Below are positions 25,330 to 33,127 of a stretch of DNA of 41,973 bases, in pieces. Each line of letters opens with the position of its first letter. The stretch's first letter is position 1. The notes below the pieces were generated by a model, which saw only the letters and a program-made list of their open reading frames with translations, had not been told where the DNA came from and searched no databases. The position numbers and the translations under genes are program-made. Source of the stretch: Bradyrhizobium valentinum (GTDB lineage Bacteria > Pseudomonadota > Alphaproteobacteria > Rhizobiales > Xanthobacteraceae); contig NZ_LLXX01000096.1 of assembly GCF_001440405.1 (NCBI RefSeq), positions 1 through 41,973 of the forward strand, read 5' to 3'.

Positions 25330-25690
25330 CGAGGGGTTCCAGCCCTCGTCGCTCCCATCAAGAGCGGGTCGACGGCCCTGAAGGTGCCGTCCCTCTTAAT
25401 GCAGTAAGGAAGACCTTGGGCGCTGTGTCCCGCAGGTTTATCGCCCGCGCCAGGACGCAGCCTAACTTGCCAGCCTCAATATTCCGAGGTCGTCGGCGAC
25501 CTGATCCAGTCCGCGCAGCAGCGCATATCGAGCACGATCGGCTTTTCGTCGCTGGCCGGAATGGCCGCCGCGATCGGATTGGTCGACAGCAGCACGCCGA
25601 GGCCGCCCCAGGGCGGAAGGTGGTTGGCGCTGCCGACCGCAAAGTATAGCCCGATCATGTCATGGGCGACCCGGCATCGTGGCGTAGAGC
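25330..25690 (-). pseudogene. Remnant of an Ldh-family (malate/L-lactate dehydrogenase type) oxidoreductase gene
   Basis: On the minus strand, 25476-25667 reads HDMIGLYFAVGSANHLPP and then WGGLGVLLSTNPIAAAIP, followed by KPIVLDM. This is the substrate- and NAD-binding centre of the Ldh_2 (AllD/YbiC/YlbC-like) family. The frame then drifts and meets a stop (25476). Weak continuation, with DKPAG and a DGT..AVDP string, follows in the same frame. No start, N-terminal half or C-terminus can be found. The segment is therefore a degraded internal fragment in a 580-base stretch that otherwise holds no gene; the rest of 25141-25330 is presumably the J-domain gene promoter. Confidence 0.65.
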
Positions 25691-25720
25691 GGCGGCGATT
25701 GCAGACAGGCGGGGCCGCTG

Positions 25721-25966
25721 TTAGCCGGTGCCGAACGCCTTGAAGGTGATGATAGTGTGGGTGTCCTGGATGCCCGGAATCACCTGCACCTTCTCGTTGA
25801 CGAAATGGCCGATGTCGGTGTCGTTGTCGACGTAGAACTTGACCAGCAGGTCGTAATCGCCGGCGGTGGAATAGATCTCCGAGGCGATCTCAGCCTCCGC
25901 GAGCGCGTTGGCGACGGCATAGGACTGGCCGAGCTTGCATTTGAACTGGACGAAGAAGGGAACCAT
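25721..25966 (-). CDS. Stand-alone Lrp/AsnC effector-binding (RAM) domain protein
   Basis: The 81-aa product starts [14 protein letters not shown] and contains [15 protein letters not shown] and [17 protein letters not shown]. These are the beta-alpha-beta elements of the Lrp/AsnC ligand-binding domain. The helix-turn-helix half of Lrp regulators is absent, and the preceding in-frame residues (to 26077) do not resemble one. GGAGA precedes the ATG at 25966, which supports the short start. Such single-domain proteins bind amino acids and form oligomers; whether this one partners a full-length Lrp protein is unknown. It is divergent from thiD. Confidence 0.88.
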   Translation of the reverse strand: MVPFFVQFKCKLGQSYAVANALAEAEIASEIYSTAGDYDLLVKFYVDNDTDIGHFVNEKVQVIPGIQDTHTIITFKAFGTG

Positions 25967-26098
25967 CGCTGTCGTCTCCAAAAATGTTGGACACAATAGG
26001 CCAAAAACCGCTGATAATGGCAAGCCAACTTGCCGCCAGTGGCAGGGCGCGTTAGGACAAGCCGTGGCTCCGAACACCGCATCTTCACGAGACTTTTG

Positions 26099-26899
26099 AT
26101 GACGACGCCGATCGCGCTGACCATCGCCGGCTCGGATTCCTCAGGGGGAGCGGGCATCCAGGCCGACCTGAAGACGTTTGCCGCGCTCGGCGTCTACGGC
26201 GCCTCCGTGATCACGGCGCTGACCGCGCAGAACACCAAAGGCGTCAGCGGCATCCATCAGGTGCCGGCTGAGTTCGTGACCGCGCAGATCGACGCGGTGT
26301 TTTCCGATCTCGCGGTGAGGGCGGTCAAGATCGGCATGGTGGCGCAGCCGCCGGTTATCGATGCTATCGTCGCCGGGCTGGCGCGCTGGTCGCCGAAGCA
26401 CGTCGTGCTTGATCCGGTCATGGTTGCAACTTCGGGTGATCGGCTGCTCGCGATTGAAGCTGTCGACGCGCTTCGGGCCAAACTCATTCCGCGCGCTTCG
26501 GTGATTACGCCCAATTTGCCGGAAGCCGCCGCGTTGCTGGACGAGCCGGTTGCAGCAGGCGAAGCCGCCGTCGAGGAGCAAGGCAAGCGATTGCTGGCGA
26601 TGGGATGCAAGGCGGTGCTGATCAAGGGTGGTCATGGCGAGGGCGCCGAGAGCATCGATTATCTAATCGACTCGAACGGCACCATTGCGCTCGCTGCGCC
26701 GCGCATTGCGACGAAGAACACGCATGGCACCGGCTGCTCATTGTCATCGGCGATTGCCGCTGGGCTCGCGAAGGGCGAGGGCATGGAAACCGCCGTCCGC
26801 AACGCCAAGGCGTGGATCAGCGCAGCGATTGCGGAGGCGGATCGTTTCAGCGTCGGCCACGGTCACGGCCCGATCCATCATTTTCACAAGTTTTATTAG
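26099..26899 (+). CDS. thiD: Hydroxymethylpyrimidine/phosphomethylpyrimidine kinase
   Basis: ThiD phosphorylates HMP and then HMP-phosphate to HMP-pyrophosphate for thiamine synthesis or salvage. The 266-aa ribokinase-fold protein shows [19 protein letters not shown] at the N-terminus, [15 protein letters not shown] (about 102), ITPNLPEAA (about 138), IKGGHGEG and the anion-hole motif [18 protein letters not shown] (about 208). The ATG at 26099 begins [11 protein letters not shown]; longer in-frame starts upstream lack family similarity. No TPP riboswitch (thi-box) was recognised in the 132 bases upstream, and no other thi gene is nearby. Confidence 0.93.
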   Translation: MTTPIALTIAGSDSSGGAGIQADLKTFAALGVYGASVITALTAQNTKGVSGIHQVPAEFVTAQIDAVFSDLAVRAVKIGMVAQPPVIDAIVAGLARWSPKHVVLDPVMVATSGDRLLAIEAVDALRAKLIPRASVITPNLPEAAALLDEPVAAGEAAVEEQGKRLLAMGCKAVLIKGGHGEGAESIDYLIDSNGTIALAAPRIATKNTHGTGCSLSSAIAAGLAKGEGMETAVRNAKAWISAAIAEADRFSVGHGHGPIHHFHKFY

Positions 26900-27132
26900 C
26901 GCTGCGTCACCCGGTCCCGGATTGCGCTTCGCTCCATCCGCGCTTCGCATCTTCGCCCCGGTGGTTCCCTGTGTTCGTAGGGACGACAGCGAGATCTTGC
27001 CGCTCTCATGTCGCTTGCCTGTCGTATCGCGCTGTTATCCGCAAAGAGCGGGGCGCGACGTTGATTCTCGTGGGGCTATCAGTCACGTGAACTAGTCATC
27101 GCTCTGTCACAGAAATCTGTCAGGGGACAGGT

Positions 27133-27945
27133 ATGGGTAGCGACGCCTTGAGTGAAGAAAGCCCGGAACGGCGCTTTCGTACCTTGTTTATCTCCGATGT
27201 CCATCTCGGAGCCCGCGGCTCGCAAGCCGATCGTTTGCTGGACTTCCTCAAGAGCCATGACGCCGACACCATCTACCTCGTCGGCGATATCGTCGATGGC
27301 TGGGCGCTGAAGTCGAGCTGGTACTGGCCTCAATCCCACAACGACTTCGTGCAGAAGATGCTGCGCAAGGCGCGCAAGGGCGCCAAGGTCATCTATGTGC
27401 CGGGCAATCACGACGAGTTCCTGCGCAACTATTACGGCACGCATTTCGGCGGCATCGACGTGGTGGAAAATACCATTCACGAGGGTGCCGACGGCAAGCG
27501 CTACCTCATCATCCACGGCGATATCTTCGATCTCGTCGTGCAGAACGCACGCTGGCTCGCCCATCTCGGCGACAAGGCCTATGATTTCGCCATTCAGATG
27601 AACCGGCTGGTCAACTTCTTCCGGCGCATGTTCGGCGTGCCCTATTGGTCGCTGTCGCAATGGGCGAAGCTGAAGGTCAAGAACGCCGTGAACTATATTG
27701 GCGCGTTCGAAAAGACCCTGGCCGGCGAGGCGCGGCGGCACGGCGCCGATGGCGTGATCTGCGGCCACATCCACTACGCCACCATTCGCGACGAGCACGG
27801 TATCCGCTACATGAATTGCGGCGACTGGGTGGAAAGCTGCACCGCGCTCGCCGAGCACGAGGACGGCCGGTTCGAGATCATCACCTGGACCGATCCGCAG
27901 CGAAGGGCAGCACCCGTACCCCGCGTCGCGGCGCGCGCCGCATGA
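27133..27945 (+). CDS. LpxH-like UDP-2,3-diacylglucosamine diphosphatase-family metallophosphoesterase
   Basis: This 270-aa calcineurin-like phosphoesterase has the dinuclear-metal motifs in order: FISDVHLGARG (about residue 19), LVGDIVDGW (about 51), VPGNHDEFL (about 91), LIIHGDIFD (about 120) and ICGHIHYATI (about 207). COG2908 members with this pattern are annotated as UDP-2,3-diacylglucosamine hydrolases, although many alphaproteobacteria use LpxI for that step, so the true substrate may differ. Its stop overlaps the start of the following glycosyltransferase (ATGA), which implies coupled translation and linked function. AGGGGAC stands before the ATG. Confidence 0.88.
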   Translation: MGSDALSEESPERRFRTLFISDVHLGARGSQADRLLDFLKSHDADTIYLVGDIVDGWALKSSWYWPQSHNDFVQKMLRKARKGAKVIYVPGNHDEFLRNYYGTHFGGIDVVENTIHEGADGKRYLIIHGDIFDLVVQNARWLAHLGDKAYDFAIQMNRLVNFFRRMFGVPYWSLSQWAKLKVKNAVNYIGAFEKTLAGEARRHGADGVICGHIHYATIRDEHGIRYMNCGDWVESCTALAEHEDGRFEIITWTDPQRRAAPVPRVAARAA

Positions 27946-29000
27946 CGCATATCCTGGTCGCGACCGATGCGTGGCATCCCCAGGTCAACGGGGTGGTGCG
28001 GACGCTGACCGCGACCGCAGAGGCGGCCAGGGGGATTGGCGTCGAGGTGAGTTTCCTGACGCCGCAATCGTTTCGCACCTTTGCGATGCCGAGCTATCCC
28101 GATCTGCGGCTGGCGCTGCCGTATCCAGCAAAAATCGCGCGGCTGATCGCGGCGGCAAAGCCCGACAGCATTCATATCGCGACCGAAGGTCCGATCGGAC
28201 TGTTGGTGCGGCGCTATTGCCGCAAGCGGGGCCTGCCGTTCACCACGAGCTTTCACACCCGTTTTCCGGAATATGTATCGGCGCGTTCGTCGGTGCCGGA
28301 ATCCTGGGTGTGGCGCGCGCTGCGCTGGTTCCACCGGCCGAGCCAGGCCGTGATGGCGGCAACGCCGGCGCTGGCGGCCGAATTGCGCCTGCGCGGCTTT
28401 CGCAACGTGGTGCTGTGGTCGCGTGGCGTCGATACCTCGCTGTTTCATCCGCGCAGCGCCGATCTCTGCCTGCCGATGCCGGTGTTCCTCTGCGTGGGAC
28501 GCGTCGCGATTGAAAAGAATCTCGAAGCCTTCCTCGATCTCGATCTGCCCGGCACCAAGCTCGTCGTCGGTGACGGGCCCGCCCGGATGGCACTGGAGCG
28601 GAAATATCCGGACGCCGTATTCCTGGGTGCAAGGCACGGCGAGGAACTGGCCGAAATCTACGCAGCCTCCGACATCTTCGTATTCCCCAGCAAGACCGAC
28701 ACGTTTGGCCTGGTGTTGTTGGAGGCGCTGGCCAGTGGCGTGCCGGTTGCCGCCTTTCCGGTCACCGGCCCGCGCGACGTGATCGGCTCGGCGCCGGTCG
28801 GCGTCCTGGATGAGGATCTGCGTGCGGCCTGCCTGGAGGCGCTGCAGATTTCGCGAGAAGATTGCGTCGAATTCGCCGCCGCCCATACCTGGCAGGGCTC
28901 CGCGCGGGTCTTTGTCGAACATGCCCTGAATGTTCGCCCGGCCGCGCCGGAAGGCGAGGGGGCCGGATTCGTGGCGGAAGACCCGCATTTCGCCGCCTAG
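27942..29000 (+). CDS. GT4-family glycosyltransferase (alpha-mannosyltransferase-like)
   Basis: The 352-aa GT-B enzyme begins ILVATDAWHPQVNGVVRTL, the N-terminal signature shared by PimB/MgtA-type mannosyltransferases and plant-type sulfoquinovosyl or digalactosyl enzymes. FTTSFHTRFPEY (about 103) and the donor-site EX7E region SKTDTFGLVLLEALASGVPV (about 248) are present. Translation overlaps the LpxH-like phosphatase by four bases. GDP-mannose is made by manC in the same window, so mannosylation of lipid A or another lipid is possible; SQD2-like function is the alternative. The TAG stop is also the first triplet of a palindromic element. Confidence 0.87.
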   Translation: MTHILVATDAWHPQVNGVVRTLTATAEAARGIGVEVSFLTPQSFRTFAMPSYPDLRLALPYPAKIARLIAAAKPDSIHIATEGPIGLLVRRYCRKRGLPFTTSFHTRFPEYVSARSSVPESWVWRALRWFHRPSQAVMAATPALAAELRLRGFRNVVLWSRGVDTSLFHPRSADLCLPMPVFLCVGRVAIEKNLEAFLDLDLPGTKLVVGDGPARMALERKYPDAVFLGARHGEELAEIYAASDIFVFPSKTDTFGLVLLEALASGVPVAAFPVTGPRDVIGSAPVGVLDEDLRAACLEALQISREDCVEFAAAHTWQGSARVFVEHALNVRPAAPEGEGAGFVAEDPHFAA

Positions 29001-29130
29001 AGCCTTTCGGTTCTGATTGGATCAGAACCGGGCTCTAGATTCTTGTTTTGACGCGTTTTCTTGACGCGAACCGGTGGCCACCCACGGATCAAGTCCGAGG
29101 GCATGCTTCGATCGAAAACGCTATAAGGTT
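28998..29130. repeat. Dispersed palindromic element, copy C, starting inside a stop codon
   Basis: TAGAGCCTTTCGGTTCTGAT (28998-29017) pairs with ATCAGAACCGGGCTCTA (29021-29037) around a TGG loop. It is followed by TTGACGCGTTTTCTTGACGCG (21 bases, given as TTGACGCGTTTTC plus TTGACGCG) and ends with CGAAAACGCTAT. This arrangement recurs between genes in Bradyrhizobium and relatives. About 30 bases around 29072-29108 seem to interrupt the tail, which suggests a mosaic of two repeat types. The first three bases are the stop codon of the glycosyltransferase. Confidence 0.7.
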
Positions 29131-29180
29131 CACGCTAAATCGTCTTGCCCGCCCGTCTGTGACCGCGTTACAAATGGCGG

Positions 29181-30170
29181 GTGCCAGAATCTGTCCAAAA
29201 TCCGCCCATTGGCGCGGCCGATATCGAGGTCGCCGCCAAGGTGGTCGCGCCCTTTGCGGTGCGGACGCCGCTGTTGTCGTTCCCCGTTCTCAACGAGCGC
29301 GTCGGGACCAAGGTCTTCCTGAAGCCCGAAATGCTGCAGCGGACCGGATCGTTCAAGTTCCGCGGCGCCTTCAACAAGCTGGCTTCGATTCCGCAGGACA
29401 GGCGCGGCGGCGGCGTGGTCGCGTTCTCCTCCGGCAATCACGCCCAGGGCGTGGCGGCGGCGGCGCAGATCCTGCACATGCAGGCGACCATCGTGATGCC
29501 GGCGGACTCTCCCGTCACCAAGCGCGAGCGCACCAAGGGCTATGGCGCCGAGGTGGTGCTCTACGACCGCGACAAGGAAGACCGCGAAGCCATCGCCAAC
29601 GGCATCGCCTGCAAGCGCGGCGCGACGCTGGTGCGCCCCTATGACGATCCCTTTGTGATCGCCGGACAAGGTACCGCGGGCCGCGAGATCGCCGAGGACA
29701 TGGCGGCGCTCGGGCTCATCCCGGATATCGTGGTGGCGCCGGCGTCTGGCGGCGGGCTGATCGCCGGCGTTGCGACTGCGGTGAAGGCGAAATTCCCGCA
29801 GGCGCAGGTGATCGTCGCCGAGCCCAAGGACTATGACGACCACGGCATTTCGCTGCGGGCAGGCCACCGCGAGGCCCATCACGCCGCCGGCCGCACCATC
29901 TGCGATGCGCTGATGGCGGCGATGCCGGGCGAACTCACCTTCTCGATCAACAGCAAGCTGCTCGCGAACGGCGTTATCGCATCCGACGAGGAAGTCGGCG
30001 CGGCGGTCGCCTTTGCCTATCGGGAATTGAAGCTGGTGGTCGAGCCCGGCGGCGCCGTCGGTCTCGCCGCATTGTTGGCCGGCCGTATCGACGCCAGGGG
30101 CAAGAACGTCGTCATCGTGCTCTCCGGCGGCAATGTCGACGCGGACTTGTTTGCCAAGCTGGTCGCCTGA
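29181..30170 (+). CDS. Threonine/serine dehydratase-family PLP enzyme
   Basis: This 329-aa fold-type II PLP enzyme resembles catabolic threonine dehydratase and serine racemase-like proteins. The Schiff-base Lys is in GSFKFRGAFNKL (about residue 57), the substrate loop is SSGNHAQGVAAAA (about 82), and the phosphate-binding glycine loop is ASGGGLIAGVA (about 190). It lacks the C-terminal ACT regulatory domain of biosynthetic IlvA, so feedback control by isoleucine is not expected. The start is GTG at 29181 with a weak ribosome site. It ends at a hairpin shared with the convergent caspase-family gene. Confidence 0.9.
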   Translation: MPESVQNPPIGAADIEVAAKVVAPFAVRTPLLSFPVLNERVGTKVFLKPEMLQRTGSFKFRGAFNKLASIPQDRRGGGVVAFSSGNHAQGVAAAAQILHMQATIVMPADSPVTKRERTKGYGAEVVLYDRDKEDREAIANGIACKRGATLVRPYDDPFVIAGQGTAGREIAEDMAALGLIPDIVVAPASGGGLIAGVATAVKAKFPQAQVIVAEPKDYDDHGISLRAGHREAHHAAGRTICDALMAAMPGELTFSINSKLLANGVIASDEEVGAAVAFAYRELKLVVEPGGAVGLAALLAGRIDARGKNVVIVLSGGNVDADLFAKLVA

Positions 30171-30189
30171 TCACCCCGTCTTAAACGTA

Positions 30190-30217
30190 ATCGGGCAGAG
30201 CGTGTGCTCTGCCCGAT
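30190..30217. terminator. Hairpin terminator between convergent genes
   Basis: ATCGGGCAGAGC (30190-30201) pairs perfectly with GCTCTGCCCGAT (30206-30217) around a GTGT loop. It lies between the threonine dehydratase stop and the caspase-family stop. The T tract is short (TTTC), so it may end transcripts less sharply or protect 3' ends. Confidence 0.72.
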
Positions 30218-30240
30218 TTCGCATTGTACCAAGCTGTCTG

Positions 30241-31914
30241 TCAGCGCCTGAAGCCGCCGCCGAACGAGCCGCGGGACGGGCTTCCGGCCATGCGCTGGCT
30301 GAAACCTCCGCCGCCCATGCCGCCGCTGAACTGACGCGGCGCCGTGTTCATCATGGGCCTGGTCATCATCGGCCTGGTCGTGATGGGTTTGGTGACTCGT
30401 ATCGGATTGTTATGAATCCTGGGCGGCAACGTCGTGACCTTGCCGACTTTGCTGCTGTTGTTGCCGGCATTGACAGGGATCGGGTTGATCTTGCCGGGCA
30501 GGGTCGTGACCTTGCCATTGCTATTGTTGTTGCCAGTGGGATTGAGCTTGCCGGGCAGGGTCGTGACTTTGCCCGTGTTGCCGTTGTTATTGCCGCTATT
30601 GATCGGGTTGTTCGTGGTCACGCCCTTGGCGGGCAGCGTAACGATCTTCGACGTCCCCGGCATGTGAGCGTGGGCACCAAGATTGTGCTTGGAGATGCCG
30701 AGGGCGGGTGAGTTGCCAATGTTTACCGGCTTGAACTTCGGCGACTGCTTCGCCAGATGCGTGAACTGCATCAGCGGCACGGCCTTCGGCGCGACATGCA
30801 GCTTCAGCGCTGACTTGGCGTAGGGGCTGTTGGAATAATTGTCGTGGAACGTCTTGTAGGCGAAGGGCGAGTTCGCGAGCACCGCCTTGTGCCACGCCTT
30901 TGCCACCTTCAGGTTGCCGAGCAGCACCCGGATGTGGTCGCACAGCGGGTCATGCGGGTAGAGCCGGATGAACTCCTCATAATACTCGGGCGAGCCTTCG
31001 GACAGCACATAGTCGTAGGCCTGGCGCACCGAACGCGAGGGCAGATTCGCCGCAGTCTGCATGATCGGGCGGCGATCCGGCGCGCGGCTTGCGGCAACCG
31101 CCGTATCGCCGAAGAAGTAGAAATCGGAGGTCAGCGATGAGCTTTCCCACGGCGTCTGACGGCCGTTGGTCGTGTTGTTCACTTCGAGCCGGACACGCTT
31201 GAACAACTGCTCGATAGGCAGGTTCGGCTCGCGCGCGATATTCAGGAATGCGGACGTATATGGGCTGTGGTTGCCGTCGCCATCCTGCGCCTCCATTCCC
31301 GGTGCGGTCGAGTAGCCGACGATCGAGCCGTTCGGCGCATCGACGATGGCAAGGCCCCGTCCCGCATCGTTGATCTCCGGGAACGGATTGTTGCGGCAGG
31401 CGTCGAGCACCACGATGCGCATCCGGCTCGAGATGGATTCCAGCGTACCCATCAGGTCGACCAGCCGCAGCGAATTGCCATCGAGATCGGACGGCGACGA
31501 GATCTTTGCATCGACCGGAAGCAAATAGTTCTCGCCCGCCACCTGCACGCCGTGGCCGGCATAGTAGATCATGGCGACGGTGCCGGGACCGCGCTCGGCC
31601 ACCCTGGCGGAGAAATCCTGCACGACCTTGACCATGTCGCTGCGCGTCAGGTCGGTTGCCCGGGTGACCTCGAAACCGGCCGAGTTCAAAAGCTGCGCCA
31701 TCGATTGCGCATCGTTGCCGGGATTGGCGAGCTTCGGTGCGCTCTGGTAATTCGAGTTGCCGATGACAAGCGCGACCCGCTGGTCGGCGGGTGGCGTCTG
31801 CATGCCGGTGCGGATATCGGCGTTGGGGGCTTCGGCGAAAGCTGTGCTGGTGCCGAAAATCAACAGGCTTGCCAGGAGACCGGCGCGTAATAGCGTTGGC
31901 TTAAAACGGGACAT
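30241..31914 (-). CDS. Secreted caspase-family (peptidase C14) protein with repeat-rich C-terminal tail
   Basis: The 557-aa protein has a signal peptide (cleavage near STAFAEA, residue 28) and a caspase p20-like domain (about 45-265). The catalytic dyad is visible: His near residue 120 in YYAGHGVQ and Cys near 172 in LDACRNNPF. VALVIGNSNYQ opens the domain. A linker with YPHDPLCDHIRVLLG follows. The tail (about 415-557) holds four copies of a VTTLP-type motif separated by Asn/Gly-rich spacers, then Met/Arg-rich and Gly-rich ends. Export means it acts outside the cytoplasm. Target proteins are unknown. GAGG precedes the ATG at 31914; a longer start at 31980 is less likely. Confidence 0.9.
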   Translation of the reverse strand: MSRFKPTLLRAGLLASLLIFGTSTAFAEAPNADIRTGMQTPPADQRVALVIGNSNYQSAPKLANPGNDAQSMAQLLNSAGFEVTRATDLTRSDMVKVVQDFSARVAERGPGTVAMIYYAGHGVQVAGENYLLPVDAKISSPSDLDGNSLRLVDLMGTLESISSRMRIVVLDACRNNPFPEINDAGRGLAIVDAPNGSIVGYSTAPGMEAQDGDGNHSPYTSAFLNIAREPNLPIEQLFKRVRLEVNNTTNGRQTPWESSSLTSDFYFFGDTAVAASRAPDRRPIMQTAANLPSRSVRQAYDYVLSEGSPEYYEEFIRLYPHDPLCDHIRVLLGNLKVAKAWHKAVLANSPFAYKTFHDNYSNSPYAKSALKLHVAPKAVPLMQFTHLAKQSPKFKPVNIGNSPALGISKHNLGAHAHMPGTSKIVTLPAKGVTTNNPINSGNNNGNTGKVTTLPGKLNPTGNNNSNGKVTTLPGKINPIPVNAGNNSSKVGKVTTLPPRIHNNPIRVTKPITTRPMMTRPMMNTAPRQFSGGMGGGGFSQRMAGSPSRGSFGGGFRR

Positions 31915-32086
31915 GGCAGCGTTCCTCAAATGAATCTCGCGGCGAGATTTTGCTGTGGGGACGCTAAGCCGTATCCGCATGGCCGTACGTGACGCCGGTC
32001 ACGCTTGCGGCGCGCCGTGTCCCGCTCTTGCCGCGGCGTGATGGAGCTGACAATCTCGGGTTGCTGAAAGGTCGAAGGAACCCAAA

Positions 32087-33127
32087 ATGGGGGTAGGCTT
32101 CGGGCTGAAGACCGCAACCGGAATCATCGCGGCGGTGCTGGTCGCCGCAGCGGCGGCCCAGGCGAGGCAGGTATTCGCGCCGCTGGCGGCGGCCCTCTTC
32201 ATCATCGCCATCGTGTGGCCGGTCCAGAAGCGGCTGCAATCGTGGATGCCGAAGCTTGCCGCGCTGGCGATCACCGTCATCGTCACGGTGGCGGTCTGTC
32301 TCAGCTTCGCCTCGCTCGCGGCTTGGGGATTTGGTCGTGTAGGAAGGTCGCTGATCGCGGATTTGCCGCGGTACCAGGACCTCTATGCTGCGATGGTGAC
32401 CTGGCTGGACGGCCATGGAGTCTCGGTCGCCGGATTGTGGGCCGAACATTTCAACGTAGGCTGGCTCCTGCGCGCGACGCAATATGTCACCGGGCGCGTC
32501 AATACCACACTCAGCTTCTGGGTGATTGCGCTGATTTACGTTATGCTCGGACTGCTCGAAGTCGAGAACGTCAGGCAGAAGATCGAGCGGCTGGATAACC
32601 GTATTGCAGCGCACGTGCTGCTCGACGGTAGCGCTGCGACCGCGGCAAAATTTCGAAGATACCTGCTGGTGCGGACGAAGATGAGCGCGGTGACCGGTCT
32701 GTTGGTCGGCGTTTTCGCAGGGATTACCGGGCTGCCATTCGCATTCGAATGGGGCGTGATCGCCTTCGTGCTCAACTATATCCCCTTCATCGGTCCGTTC
32801 GTCGCAACGCTCTTTCCCACCTTGCTGGCAATGACACAGTTTGAGAGCTGGCCTGCGGTTCTGGGTCTCTTCGCCTGCCTGAATGTCATTCAGTTCGTGG
32901 TTGGCAGCTACATCGAGCCGCGGGTGGCCGGCACGATGCTGTCGATCTCGCCTGTCGTCGTGTTGTTTTCGATCTTCTTCTGGACGTTCCTGTGGGGGCT
33001 GTTCGGCACCTTCATCGGCGTGCCGATCACGCTCGCCATGCTCACCTTCTGCGCGGCGCATCCATCAAGCCGCTGGGTCGCCGATCTGCTTGGCGGACCG
33101 GATCCGGCGAAGCCCGGCAAGTTCTAG
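32087..33127 (+). CDS. AI-2E family transporter (PerM-like permease)
   Basis: The 346-aa polytopic membrane protein matches the AI-2E transporter family, named after TqsA but mostly of unknown substrate; some members are sodium/proton antiporters. Helices occur at about 8-55, 60-88, then after a soluble stretch (about 90-200) at about 205-320. Family motifs GLLVGVFAGITGLPFAF and NYIPFIGPFVATL are present, as is the C-terminal GLFGTFIGVPITLAML. The gene diverges from the caspase-family gene. Its TAG stop interlocks with the TAG stop of the convergent phosphoesterase gene over a CTAG at 33124-33127. Confidence 0.88.
   Translation: MGVGFGLKTATGIIAAVLVAAAAAQARQVFAPLAAALFIIAIVWPVQKRLQSWMPKLAALAITVIVTVAVCLSFASLAAWGFGRVGRSLIADLPRYQDLYAAMVTWLDGHGVSVAGLWAEHFNVGWLLRATQYVTGRVNTTLSFWVIALIYVMLGLLEVENVRQKIERLDNRIAAHVLLDGSAATAAKFRRYLLVRTKMSAVTGLLVGVFAGITGLPFAFEWGVIAFVLNYIPFIGPFVATLFPTLLAMTQFESWPAVLGLFACLNVIQFVVGSYIEPRVAGTMLSISPVVVLFSIFFWTFLWGLFGTFIGVPITLAMLTFCAAHPSSRWVADLLGGPDPAKPGKF

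Noticed and set aside
26900..27132. Possible short repeat or small RNA in the thiD downstream gap
   Set aside because: It contains TGCGCTTCGCTCCATCCG-like bases common between genes in this group, but no clear inverted structure or terminator could be drawn.
30241..31914. Caspase-family gene as part of a defence (gasdermin or CRISPR-linked) system
   Set aside because: It has a signal peptide and no gasdermin, effector or nuclease genes nearby.
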